Under the pieces are notes generated by a model, which was not told the origin of the DNA, ran no database searches, and saw nothing but the letters and a program-made list of their open reading frames with translations. A program made the translations under genes and the position numbers. Shown here piece by piece: positions 43,910 through 52,493 of a stretch of DNA of 64,000 nt. Source of the stretch: Thermanaeromonas toyohensis ToBE (GTDB taxonomy: Bacteria; Bacillota; DSM-521; Neomoorellales; Neomoorellaceae). The DNA lies in assembly GCF_900176005.1 (NCBI RefSeq), contig NZ_LT838272.1, positions 186,001 through 250,000 of the forward strand, given 5' to 3'. The first letter of the stretch is position 1. Each line of letters begins with the position of its first letter.

Positions 43910-44329
43910 ATGCGCGTTCTTATAGTAGGTTGTAGCCGTTTAGGGAGCCGTTTAGCCAGGATTTTGGCGAACTCTGGTCATCAAGTAACTGTGATCGATT
44001 CTAAAGCGGAGGCGTTAGAAAGATTGGGTCCAGATTTCCCGGGGGAGATGGTTAAAGGCGTAGGTATAGATCTGGGCGTGCTAGAAGAAGCTAATATTTC
44101 CCAAGCGGATGTGGTTATCGCTACCACCGATAAGGACAGCACCAACCTGGTAGTGGCGGAGATAGCCCATGAGAAGTACAAGATACCTCGGGTGGTGGCC
44201 CGCCTTTATGATCCGGAAGCTGCGGAAGTTTATCGAAAAAAAGGGTTAGCTATCTTCTGCCCTACTACCGCAGGAGTAGAGTATATCTTGAGCTTAATAG
44301 GAGATCAATCCCAAGGAGGCAAGGCTTAA
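43910..44329 (+). CDS. TrkA-N (RCK) domain protein, potassium uptake regulator
   Basis: A 139-residue NAD-binding regulatory domain only: VLIVGCSRLGSRLARILAN (Rossmann loop), VTVIDSKAEA with the acidic strand end, and ADVVIATTDKDSTNLVVAEI. There is no TrkA-C domain. Such proteins gate potassium channels and transporters by binding NAD or ATP in the cytoplasm. GGAGGAG precedes the ATG. The next gene, one base after the stop, encodes a full TrkA-N plus TrkA-C protein, so the pair may form a mixed ring. Confidence 0.9.
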   Translation: MRVLIVGCSRLGSRLARILANSGHQVTVIDSKAEALERLGPDFPGEMVKGVGIDLGVLEEANISQADVVIATTDKDSTNLVVAEIAHEKYKIPRVVARLYDPEAAEVYRKKGLAIFCPTTAGVEYILSLIGDQSQGGKA

Positions 44330-44330
44330 G

Positions 44331-44999
44331 ATGTACATGATTGTCGCAGGCGGAGGGAAAGTAGGCTATAATTTAACCCTTACCTTGCTTAAGAACGGGC
44401 ACGAAGTTACCCTTATAGAGAAAGATTCCCAGCGCTGCCGCTGGCTAGAGGATCATCTGGGAGATATAGTGGTACATGGCGATGCTACTGAGGTAGGTAC
44501 TTTAGAGGCAGCCGGGGCTAAGCGAGCTAGTATACTGGCTGCGGTCACCGGTTCGGATGAGGATAACATCCTTATCTGCCGCTTGGCCCAGGACATTTTT
44601 GGGATACGGCGAGTCATAGGCCGCGTTAATTATCCCCAAAATGAGGACACCTTCCGCCTTTTAGGGATAAATAACCTGGTTAACAGTACTCGTCTGATAT
44701 ATCACCTTATGTTGCAAGAAGTAAATATATGCGGGCTAGTACCTTTGCTCACCTTAAAAGGCGGCGAATTTGAGTTCGTGGATGTAAGGCTCGCTCCAGG
44801 AGCTCCTGCTGCCCATGTAGCTATCAAGAATCTTATTCTGCCCGAACGCTCCTTACTTTTAGCAGTTTTGAGGGAGGATGAGCTCATTTTTCCCAGGGGT
44901 GATGTGGTTTTGCAGCCCGGTGACCACATTATAGCCATTACGGTGACTAGCGAAGCCGAGGCCTTACGGCGGGCTTTGGTGGGCGAGGTTGAAGAGTAA
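44331..44999 (+). CDS. TrkA-family potassium uptake protein (RCK_N and RCK_C)
   Basis: A 222-residue protein. The N-terminal RCK domain has MIVAGGGKVGYNLTLTLLKN, VTLIEKDSQRC and ILAAVTGSDEDNILICRLAQ. The C-terminal TrkA-C domain (about residues 140-215) includes VLREDELIFPRGDVVLQPGD, a region that in KtrC/CpaA binds c-di-AMP or other ligands. It fits the c-di-AMP riboswitch at the head of the operon: nucleotide control at both gene and protein level. It ends six bases before the convergent NlpC/P60 gene. Confidence 0.92.
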   Translation: MYMIVAGGGKVGYNLTLTLLKNGHEVTLIEKDSQRCRWLEDHLGDIVVHGDATEVGTLEAAGAKRASILAAVTGSDEDNILICRLAQDIFGIRRVIGRVNYPQNEDTFRLLGINNLVNSTRLIYHLMLQEVNICGLVPLLTLKGGEFEFVDVRLAPGAPAAHVAIKNLILPERSLLLAVLREDELIFPRGDVVLQPGDHIIAITVTSEAEALRRALVGEVEE

Positions 45000-45005
45000 A
45001 ATATA

Positions 45006-45941
45006 CTACGGCAGGTAACGCCTGGCACCCAGGTAGCCCTGGGCAAAGAGGGGCTCCGAGAGATAGCTTATGACTACGCCCTGGCGGGAGCGGGAGTTGA
45101 TAAACTTATCATCGCCAAGGTATATGCCTACGTGGGTAGGAACTGAACCCGAGCCTTCGGTGTTGAAAAAGACCAAATCTCCAGGGCGAAGCTCTGCCCT
45201 TTCTACCTTCAGGCCCACCTCAAATTGCTGGTCGGCATCCCGGGGAAGCTTAATGCCGTTTATAAAGTAGGAGATGTAGGTTAACCCCGAACAGTCGATA
45301 CCATAAACACTTACGCCGCCCCAGAGGTAAGGTGCACCCAGCAATTTTTCTGCTGTTTTCACCACGTCAAGGCCGCTCCGCTGATCTGTAGGTCTTCCTT
45401 GAGGCCAGATCTCCACATCCTGTCTCAATAGCCAAGCTGTTTTACGGCCAGGAATCCAGACTTCTACCCAGCCCGGCTTCTGGCTTACTAGGGGGAGATC
45501 TGTACCCAGCACAGCTTCCCCCATCACGGGTGCCGTGGTCGTCGACTCCTGATAAAGCTTGGTTAAGGGGACAGCGACAACCGCTAGTTGTTTTCCTCCT
45601 GGGGGTATATCTTCTATCACTTCGCCGGCTTTAAGCCACCCGATATACCCATCCGGTACCTGGCCTTTGAGCCACTGGCTGTTTCCTTTAGATAATACCT
45701 TAACTTCATCGCCCAGGAGGGCCTGGGTAACTAGTTCTGCCTCGGTGTTAGCTTCAGCGCGAACGTCGGCCACCGCGATCCCCACATAATAGCCTTTGGC
45801 TTGGGGAACAGGCCGTTCCTTCCTTGGGTTTTCCAAAAGTAAAGGCGGCAGCCTTAGCGCTTTATTATACCCTAAAAAGTAACCTCCCGCTAAGGCGACC
45901 GCCACAAGTAAGATGAATAAACTTAAAGGACGGCGTGCCAA
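45006..45941 (-). CDS. NlpC/P60 cell-wall endopeptidase with SH3 domains
   Basis: A 311-residue exported wall hydrolase. One N-terminal signal/anchor helix (LFILLVAVALAGGYFLG) is followed by two bacterial SH3 regions (about residues 50-110 and 118-180). The C-terminal NlpC/P60 domain has Cys in GIDCSGLTYISYFI, His in VPTHVGIYLGDDKF and the third residue in FINSRSRQG. It cleaves peptide bonds in peptidoglycan stems. It follows trpB2 on the minus strand but with a 189-base gap. It converges on the TrkA gene. Confidence 0.92.
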   Translation of the reverse strand: MARRPLSLFILLVAVALAGGYFLGYNKALRLPPLLLENPRKERPVPQAKGYYVGIAVADVRAEANTEAELVTQALLGDEVKVLSKGNSQWLKGQVPDGYIGWLKAGEVIEDIPPGGKQLAVVAVPLTKLYQESTTTAPVMGEAVLGTDLPLVSQKPGWVEVWIPGRKTAWLLRQDVEIWPQGRPTDQRSGLDVVKTAEKLLGAPYLWGGVSVYGIDCSGLTYISYFINGIKLPRDADQQFEVGLKVERAELRPGDLVFFNTEGSGSVPTHVGIYLGDDKFINSRSRQGVVISYLSEPLFAQGYLGARRYLP

Positions 45942-46130
45942 TATTGTTTATCACCTCATTATTAGAATACCCAAACGGAGCGGTCGGCTTCCTCTCTAAC
46001 CCATTTTGCTCCTTTATAGCCTTTTGGTAGGTGGCTCGCTTACCCCTAAGTGTTCTTCTAGGTTTTTTGAGGGCAGGTGGGGCTTAGTGGAAGATGCTTT
46101 TAAGCGTCACCTTTGCCTTGGGCTTAAGCG

Positions 46131-47462
46131 TTACACTTTGGGCAGGCAGGCCAGGCCTTGCTCAAGCATCTCTTGAGTGTATTCTACGTCCTGGAGCTTG
46201 CCAGCAAAATAGTCTTCGTAGGCGCTTAAGTCAAAATGGCCATGCCCGCTTAGGCCGAAGAGGATAGTTTTAGTTTCCCCAGTTTCCTTACATTTCATCG
46301 CTTCATCTATGGCAGCCTTGACAGCGTGGGCGCTTTCTGGGGCAGGAAGGATCCCTTCCTGCTGGGCGAAGAGGACAGCGGCAGCGAAGACCTCATTTTG
46401 ATGATAAGCTTGGGCTTTAATTAACCCATCGGCATAAAGGCGGCTTACCAGGGGCGCTGCCCCGTGGTAGCGCAAGCCTCCAGCATGGATACCAGGCGGG
46501 ACGAAGGAATGGCCTAGGGTATACATCTCAAGCAGTGGGGTCAACCCCACGGTATCGCCGTAATCATAGGCTAGCTTACCTTTGGTCAAGGTGGGGCAGG
46601 CGGCGGGCTCGACAGCTATAACTTTTACTTTTTTGCCTGCAAACACATCCATAAGGAAGGGGAAGGAGAGTCCGGCGAAGTTGCTGCCCCCGCCGTGGCA
46701 GCCGATCACTACATCAGGATAGAGGCCTTCTTGCTTAAACTGCTCCTTGGCCTCCAGGCCTATGATGGTCTGGTGGAGAAGGACGTGGTTTAATACGCTC
46801 CCTAAGGAATAATTGGTATCTCTATGAGTGGCAGCATCCTCTACAGCTTCGCTTATGGCTATACCCAAGCTCCCCAAGCAGTCTGGGTCCTGGGCTAAGA
46901 TTTTGCGGCCAGCCTCTGTACGGTTGCTGGGGCTGGGTATGACCTCGGCACCATACACTTGCATAAAAGAGCGCCGGTAGGGCTTTTGCTGGTAACTTAT
47001 CTTTACCATATAAACTGTGCAATCTAGGCCGAAGAAACGACAGGCTATACTTAAAGCTGTACCCCACTGCCCAGCTCCGGTCTCGGTGGTCAGGCGCTTT
47101 ATGCCCGCCTGGCGGTTGTAAAAGGCTTGGGCTAGGGAAGTGTTCAATTTATGGCTTCCAGCAGGGCTTGTACCCTCATACTTGTAAAATATTTTGGCCG
47201 GTGTCTCCAAAAACTGCTCCAGCCGCCGGGCCCGACGCAAGGGTGTAGGCCGCCAGAGGGCGTATAGATTTAGGACTTCTTCGGGGATGTCTATCCACCT
47301 CTGGGTGCTCATCTCTTGCTCGATAAGGGTTTCCGGGAAAATGACGGCTAGTTCTTCGGGTTTAATAGGCTTTCCTGTAGCGGGGTTTAAAGGCGGCGCA
47401 GGTCTTTTAGGGAGGTCCGCCTGGATGTTGTACCACTTGCGGGGTATTAAGTTTTGGCTCAT
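46131..47462 (-). CDS. trpB2: TrpB2-type tryptophan synthase beta chain
   Basis: A 443-residue PLP enzyme of the TrpB2 group, longer at the N-terminus than classical Trp[16 protein letters not shown], the PLP lysine in [16 protein letters not shown] (about residue 110), [11 protein letters not shown] and the phosphate loop [11 protein letters not shown] are all present. It condenses indole and serine to tryptophan; TrpB2 enzymes often act on free indole without TrpA. No other trp gene is near. Upstream of its start (47463-47630) no T-box or attenuator is recognisable. Confidence 0.93.
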   Translation of the reverse strand: MSQNLIPRKWYNIQADLPKRPAPPLNPATGKPIKPEELAVIFPETLIEQEMSTQRWIDIPEEVLNLYALWRPTPLRRARRLEQFLETPAKIFYKYEGTSPAGSHKLNTSLAQAFYNRQAGIKRLTTETGAGQWGTALSIACRFFGLDCTVYMVKISYQQKPYRRSFMQVYGAEVIPSPSNRTEAGRKILAQDPDCLGSLGIAISEAVEDAATHRDTNYSLGSVLNHVLLHQTIIGLEAKEQFKQEGLYPDVVIGCHGGGSNFAGLSFPFLMDVFAGKKVKVIAVEPAACPTLTKGKLAYDYGDTVGLTPLLEMYTLGHSFVPPGIHAGGLRYHGAAPLVSRLYADGLIKAQAYHQNEVFAAAVLFAQQEGILPAPESAHAVKAAIDEAMKCKETGETKTILFGLSGHGHFDLSAYEDYFAGKLQDVEYTQEMLEQGLACLPKV

Positions 47463-47671
47463 CTCCTCTAGGCTCTCCTCTCTCTTAAGAAGTTGACCGA
47501 TAATTTCATTTTACTTTAGCTTTTAAGCCATGTCTATTATTTTTATGGTAAAATTAAAGGGCTGGCAAATCACTAAAGGTAAGCGTTAGCGGCCGAATTT
47601 CTAAAAATGAGTAGAAAGGTGGGGAGAAAGTAGTTGGAATAACGAAGAAAAGGATTATAATAGCGGTAGGG

Positions 47672-49543
47672 TTGCTGCTCGTTCTAGGCTTTATTCTATC
47701 CGCAAAGCTTGTCTGGCCGGCTACCCGGTTGCTTTACGAGATAAAACGAGCCGAGCACGTGGATATTGTAATATATGGTGGAGGATTGGCGGCCTGCGCT
47801 GCCGCTTGGAAAGCCGCCTCATTTGCCTCTGATAAGCGTGTAGCGCTGGTGGTGCCCTATATAGCGCGGCAGTACGGCGGTTTAGCTACAGTAGGGGGGC
47901 AGAATTTCTGGGATGTGCGTTATTGGTCCCGGGATGGCCGGCTACCTCAGGGTGGAAGCTTTGCTCATTGGTTTTATCATACAGGGCCCTTTTACAGCCC
48001 TGCCGAGCTGGCGAAGCTTATAGCTAAAGAATTAGAGAAGCTACCTAATCTTGTAACCCTTTGGGGCCTAGACATCACGGCCGTATATGCCGATGCTAAA
48101 GGGGAACGGCTTAGGGCTTTAGCCCTCCGCTCCCTGGAACGGGGCCCGGAAGGGTATGTGCACTGGAAGGGCAAGGAGAAGTTACTTAAGGCCAAGCAAT
48201 TTATCGATGCTTCTGAAGATGGCCGTTTGAGTTTCTTAAGCGGTAGCGGTGTGACCGTAGGCCGTGCTGATTGGCCTGCCGTTTTACTGCCAGAGGTAGA
48301 GGACCCTCTAGGTACTTCCGCTTCTAGGTGGAAGGAAGAGGCGGCAGGTTACTTGCTACCAGAAAAGCTGGGATTTCCCCGAAACTGGATAGAACTTTTT
48401 ACTAAAGACGCAGTAGGGAGGGTTTTTAGGGAAAGGATTTTACAGTTAGGGGGGTATCAGGAGCTTTCTCCTAGTATTTCTCCAGGTAAGACTAACAGGG
48501 TAGCTCGCCAGCAAGCTGCTACCTTAATGTTTAAGGTAAAGGGTGTGCGGCCTGGGCTTTATAAAGATATGGTTTTTATCCGGAGCCCGCAGGGTGTGTG
48601 GGGTGCTTATGGAGGCCTACGTACCTACAGGGAGAATCCAGTAGTCACCCACTTCAACAAAACCTATGGCCCTCAGGGTTTTGCCCTTAAGCCCTTAAAT
48701 GCTGCCCAGGACGGCCGGGATAGCCCTGAATGGTGGGTTAACAGTTTACTTATCTTTAATGTGGACGGTCGGGCCCACTTCCGGGACCGAGGAAGCAGCC
48801 GTTATCCCCTAGACAAGCTACCCGGTACCCTGGAAACCGATGAGGCCTGGGTGGCAGCAAGGCAACTTCTCCTTAAGCCCGACTTTATACACGCCTTACG
48901 GCAGTTTCCGGGATTTGAAGAAGCGGATCTGGTGAAAGATTCTACTGGGCAGCCGGTTACAGGCGATATCCTTTACCTCCGGGAGACTGTGCACCAGCTC
49001 CGGCGAGGAGGGGGGGTAGGCAAGGAGGCTGGGGATGGCGATTATGCAGTTACTGCCCTAGAAGTTTACTTGGCTGGGCGGGGACCGGGAGAGGGAGCAG
49101 ATGCTGATAATTATGTAAACCGTATAGGTTTAGGGTTTTATTGGCTGGACATAAATGGCTACCGTTTTGAGGACTTGCAAGGGGAGGATGGGGCTTTCCG
49201 CTGGCCCGTAATTTCTTACTTACGCCCCGATTTTGGGCAGAGCTTGCCCGGTTCAACGGCGCGGCCGGAAAATCCAGTGTACCTACCCTTTGAAGCTATC
49301 TTGAGCCCTCGTTTTAGTAACCTCCTGGTACCGGGGGTAGCTGCAAGCATTTCTTCCCTGGCCTGGGCTGAGCTAAGGGTTCTGCCCAACCAGGCTGTGC
49401 TGGGTGATGCGGCCGGGGTCGCGGCAGCTTATGCTGTAGAGCAGGGTATAGATCCTGCTACTTGGGGACCTGGGGAGATAGACGAGATACGGAGAATCTT
49501 AGTGGAAAAATATGGGGCGCGGGTAGACAAGGAGTTTCTTTAG
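47672..49543 (+). CDS. FAD-dependent oxidoreductase, membrane-anchored
   Basis: A protein of about 623-634 residues. The dinucleotide-binding loop is VDIVIYGGGLAACAAAWKAA, and FIDASEDGRLSFLSGSG and NQAVLGDAAGVAAAYAVEQG are typical of FAD-dependent oxidoreductases of unknown substrate. A hydrophobic N-terminal anchor precedes it. TTG 47672 is the first conventional start, but in-frame upstream codons give TKKRIIIAVGLLLVLGF, a natural signal anchor, and GGGGAG lies at 47620-47625. The true start may therefore be a rare ATA (47639) or a sequence error hides it. The reaction cannot be deduced. Confidence 0.75.
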   Translation: MLLVLGFILSAKLVWPATRLLYEIKRAEHVDIVIYGGGLAACAAAWKAASFASDKRVALVVPYIARQYGGLATVGGQNFWDVRYWSRDGRLPQGGSFAHWFYHTGPFYSPAELAKLIAKELEKLPNLVTLWGLDITAVYADAKGERLRALALRSLERGPEGYVHWKGKEKLLKAKQFIDASEDGRLSFLSGSGVTVGRADWPAVLLPEVEDPLGTSASRWKEEAAGYLLPEKLGFPRNWIELFTKDAVGRVFRERILQLGGYQELSPSISPGKTNRVARQQAATLMFKVKGVRPGLYKDMVFIRSPQGVWGAYGGLRTYRENPVVTHFNKTYGPQGFALKPLNAAQDGRDSPEWWVNSLLIFNVDGRAHFRDRGSSRYPLDKLPGTLETDEAWVAARQLLLKPDFIHALRQFPGFEEADLVKDSTGQPVTGDILYLRETVHQLRRGGGVGKEAGDGDYAVTALEVYLAGRGPGEGADADNYVNRIGLGFYWLDINGYRFEDLQGEDGAFRWPVISYLRPDFGQSLPGSTARPENPVYLPFEAILSPRFSNLLVPGVAASISSLAWAELRVLPNQAVLGDAAGVAAAYAVEQGIDPATWGPGEIDEIRRILVEKYGARVDKEFL

Positions 49544-49610
49544 GCTAAGGCAGGTAAAGGATGCTAAAGACCCCTAACAGCAGAAAAGGCAGGTGAAAAT
49601 ATCTTAAAGC

Positions 49611-51005
49611 ATGGCTGAGATAAAACCCTTCCGGGGGTGGCGGTATTCTCCTGGGGTTGGTCCCCTGGACCGTTTAGTAACCCCACCTTATGATGTTATT
49701 GATGCGGCTGCCCAAGAAGAGTATTATCGCCGTCACCCTTATAACATTATCCGCTTAGAATACGGCAAGGTTTACCCCGAGGATACAGAAGAAAATAACC
49801 GTTATACCCGGGCTGCTGCCTATTTTAAGGCCTGGCGGGAAGATAAAGTGCTGGTACCCGAGGACCAGCCTGCTTTATATCTTTATGAGCAGGAGTTTAC
49901 CATTAAGGGATCTAGGCTTACACGTACCGGGCTTATTTGCCGGGTTAAACTGGAGCCCTATAAGAAAGGGATAATATTGCCCCATGAAGAGACCCTCCCC
50001 CGGCATAAGGCGGATCGCTTAGCTTTGCTTAGGGCCTGCGAGGCCAATTTTAGCCCTATCTTTGGGCTTTATATGGATCCGGAAAGGCAAGTGGAGGAAG
50101 TTTTGCGCAGAGCCTTAACTTATGATGGGGGCATCCGAAGGCCAGATGTAGAGTTTACAGATGAAGACGGCCAGGTTCACCGCCTGTGGGTGATTATGGA
50201 TCCTTGGGTTTTAAATCAGGTCGAAGAGCTCCTGGCTCCTAAGCGTATTTTCATAGCTGATGGTCATCACCGTTATGAAACAGCCCTGGCCTATCAAAGG
50301 GAGAGGAGGGAACAGGAAGGCTTCTCCACAGGCGAGCGTCCTTATGATTATGTATTGATGACCTTAGTTAATCTTTACGATCCTGGGCTCGTGATCTTAC
50401 CTACCCATCGCCTGGTCCGCAACCTAGAAAATTTGGATGAAGACAGTTTACTGGAAGGAATTAAAGAACATTTTACCATAGAGCCTTTCTCCTTAGCTCC
50501 CGACTACAGCAATTTTAGCGAGTTCCTAAAGAAAATGGAGGAGAAGGGGGGGCTCCTACCCGAAGGGGTCGCCGAAGAAAAGCTTTTTAAGTCCCCATGC
50601 TTTATGCCCCATGGCCATGCCTTCGGTCTTTACTGTGGTGAGGGCCGTCTCTATCTTCTTACGCTGCGGGAGGAAGGAGACCTTTCTTCTCTCATGCCCC
50701 CAGGACCTTCGCTAGCTTGGAAGGGATTAGATGTATCGGTTCTCCACTGCCTTATTTTGGAAAAACTTTTAGGTATCGGTGGGGTGGAACGAGCCGAGGA
50801 GAAACATTTAGCCTATACCCGTGAAGAAGAAGGGGCCTTGCGGGCTGTGGATAGCGGAGAGTACCAGTTGGCTTTCTTCTTAAATCCCACGCGGGTAGAG
50901 GAAGTCAAACTTGTGGCCGAAGCTGGCGAGAAGATGCCTCAAAAGTCCACCTATTTTTACCCTAAGCTCATTACTGGGCTGGTGATTAATAGCCTGGAGG
51001 AATAA
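49611..51005 (+). CDS. DUF1015 family protein
   Basis: A 464-residue conserved protein recognisable by IKPFRGWRYSPGVGPLDRLV, VTPPYDVIDAAAQEEYYRR and the central FIADGHHRYETALAYQRERR. Members are widespread in Firmicutes and in several anaerobes, but no reaction is established; the conserved His and Arg residues suggest an enzyme. The length is normal. ATG 49611 follows AGGTGAAA. A large hairpin separates it from the S41 protease gene. Confidence 0.85.
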   Translation: MAEIKPFRGWRYSPGVGPLDRLVTPPYDVIDAAAQEEYYRRHPYNIIRLEYGKVYPEDTEENNRYTRAAAYFKAWREDKVLVPEDQPALYLYEQEFTIKGSRLTRTGLICRVKLEPYKKGIILPHEETLPRHKADRLALLRACEANFSPIFGLYMDPERQVEEVLRRALTYDGGIRRPDVEFTDEDGQVHRLWVIMDPWVLNQVEELLAPKRIFIADGHHRYETALAYQRERREQEGFSTGERPYDYVLMTLVNLYDPGLVILPTHRLVRNLENLDEDSLLEGIKEHFTIEPFSLAPDYSNFSEFLKKMEEKGGLLPEGVAEEKLFKSPCFMPHGHAFGLYCGEGRLYLLTLREEGDLSSLMPPGPSLAWKGLDVSVLHCLILEKLLGIGGVERAEEKHLAYTREEEGALRAVDSGEYQLAFFLNPTRVEEVKLVAEAGEKMPQKSTYFYPKLITGLVINSLEE

Positions 51006-51012
51006 AGAAGGG

Positions 51013-51070
51013 AAAAACCTCCTTTTGCCGAATAGCTAAGGGAGGGCTGCTATTCGGAAGGGAGGTTTTT
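51013..51070. terminator. Large two-part hairpin between DUF1015 and S41 genes
   Basis: AAAAACCTCC pairs with GGAGGTTTTT at the base and CCGAATAG with CTATTCGG further in, with small internal loops. It can terminate on either strand. The 3' arm contains GGAGG (51061-51065), the only ribosome-binding site in front of the protease start at 51078. Confidence 0.75.
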
Positions 51071-51077
51071 ATAATTT

Positions 51078-52241
51078 ATGCCCAAGAAATTTATGGCTAA
51101 GGGGAAAGATTGGCTATTTACCTTTATCCTTGGAGCTGCGTTAATGGCTTTCTTATTTGCTTTTCTTTTAGGAAGGCCTGCCCCGGCCTTGGCCAGAGAG
51201 GGGGACTCTTTCTGGCCCCTGCTCTTTGAAGTCCGAGAGCTAATAGAGAAACACTATGCCGGCGAGATAGACCCTTATGCCCTGGAAGAAGGAGCTATTC
51301 AGGGGATGCTAGAAAGCTTAAGGGATCCTTATAGCGAATATTTTAGCCCTCAGAAGATAAAGCTTTACCAGAAAGCTTTGGAACAGGAGTATTCAGGGGT
51401 AGGCCTGGTCTTACAAGAGGAAGGAGGGATCTTTACCATTGTAGGAATTATCCCTTCTTCTCCGGCGGCAAGGCAGGGTTTAAGGCCAGGAGGGGTGCTT
51501 CTTAAAATTGATGGTCAACCTGTACAGGGGCGCACCCTAGAGGAAGTGAAAGGGCTTTTACAAGGAGAAGTAGGTACCGAGGTGCTCTTGGAGATAGCCT
51601 GGCCTTGGGAAGGGGTACCCAGAACCTTTACTTTAAAACGCGAGTTTTTGCGTCAGCAGGTAGTTAGAGCTCAGGCTTTAGATGGCCAGCTCGGATACCT
51701 AGGCTTAACTTCCTTTACCACTTGGATGCCAGAGGAAGCTGCCCGGGCTCTGGATTATTTTAAGGCTTCTGGGGTTAAGGGGATAATACTGGACCTCCGA
51801 GGCAATTCCGGTGGGTACCTGCAGGCCGCTGTAGAAGTAGCCTCCCTCTTCTTACCTCCGGGAGCTCCAGTGGCCCAGGTAGTAAATAAGGCTGGCCAGG
51901 TGGAGATATTACGCTCGGCTGGTCCAGGATTGGATTTACCTCTGGTGGTCCTGGTGGACAAGGATACGGCTAGCGCAGCGGAGCTTTTGGCTGGTGCCTT
52001 GCAGGATGCTGGTTTAGCTTATCTCGTAGGCACCCGTACCTATGGTAAAGGTAGTATCCAGAGTATTATACCTTTAAGCAACGGCGGGGCTTTAAAACTT
52101 ACTACTGGCCATTATCTTACCCCGGCGGGCCGGGAGATCGAGGCCCAGGGGCTTAAGCCTGATAAGGAGATAGAAGACCGTGAGGAGCAATTTAGATATG
52201 CCCGGGATTTGTTACTCAAGCAGGAAAGACCCGCGGCGTAA
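51078..52241 (+). CDS. S41 family C-terminal processing peptidase
   Basis: A 387-residue exported serine protease. An N-terminal signal anchor (WLFTFILGAALMAFLFAFLL) is followed by a PDZ domain (about residues 90-170, with GVGLVLQEEGG and GLRPGGVLLKIDGQPVQGRT). The protease core has LDLRGNSGGYLQAAVEVASL, Ser in VDKDTASAAELLAGAL and Lys in GTRTYGKGSIQSIIPL. It belongs to the CtpA/CtpB type and trims extracytoplasmic proteins, for example in envelope quality control. The only ribosome-binding site lies 12 bases upstream within the preceding hairpin. Confidence 0.92.
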   Translation: MPKKFMAKGKDWLFTFILGAALMAFLFAFLLGRPAPALAREGDSFWPLLFEVRELIEKHYAGEIDPYALEEGAIQGMLESLRDPYSEYFSPQKIKLYQKALEQEYSGVGLVLQEEGGIFTIVGIIPSSPAARQGLRPGGVLLKIDGQPVQGRTLEEVKGLLQGEVGTEVLLEIAWPWEGVPRTFTLKREFLRQQVVRAQALDGQLGYLGLTSFTTWMPEEAARALDYFKASGVKGIILDLRGNSGGYLQAAVEVASLFLPPGAPVAQVVNKAGQVEILRSAGPGLDLPLVVLVDKDTASAAELLAGALQDAGLAYLVGTRTYGKGSIQSIIPLSNGGALKLTTGHYLTPAGREIEAQGLKPDKEIEDREEQFRYARDLLLKQERPAA

Positions 52242-52493
52242 AAAGGGATGATCCTTAGTAAGACTTGCCATGGGGGAAGATATAGGGACTTCCTAGCATA
52301 GGGTTTTTGTGTGTGGCTCAGGAGGTTCGGCCTTCCTGCGTTATTGAGCTGGAAAGGCGGAAGAGGCAGCATGTGATTTTAAGGGACAAATTAGCTGTAA
52401 AAGATTTAAGGTTGCGTAAAATTATTGCGATTTCTGTCCGGCTTATGATAAATTGTTGTAAGGATTTATTTCTCCTGGAGGTGAGAATCCCAG

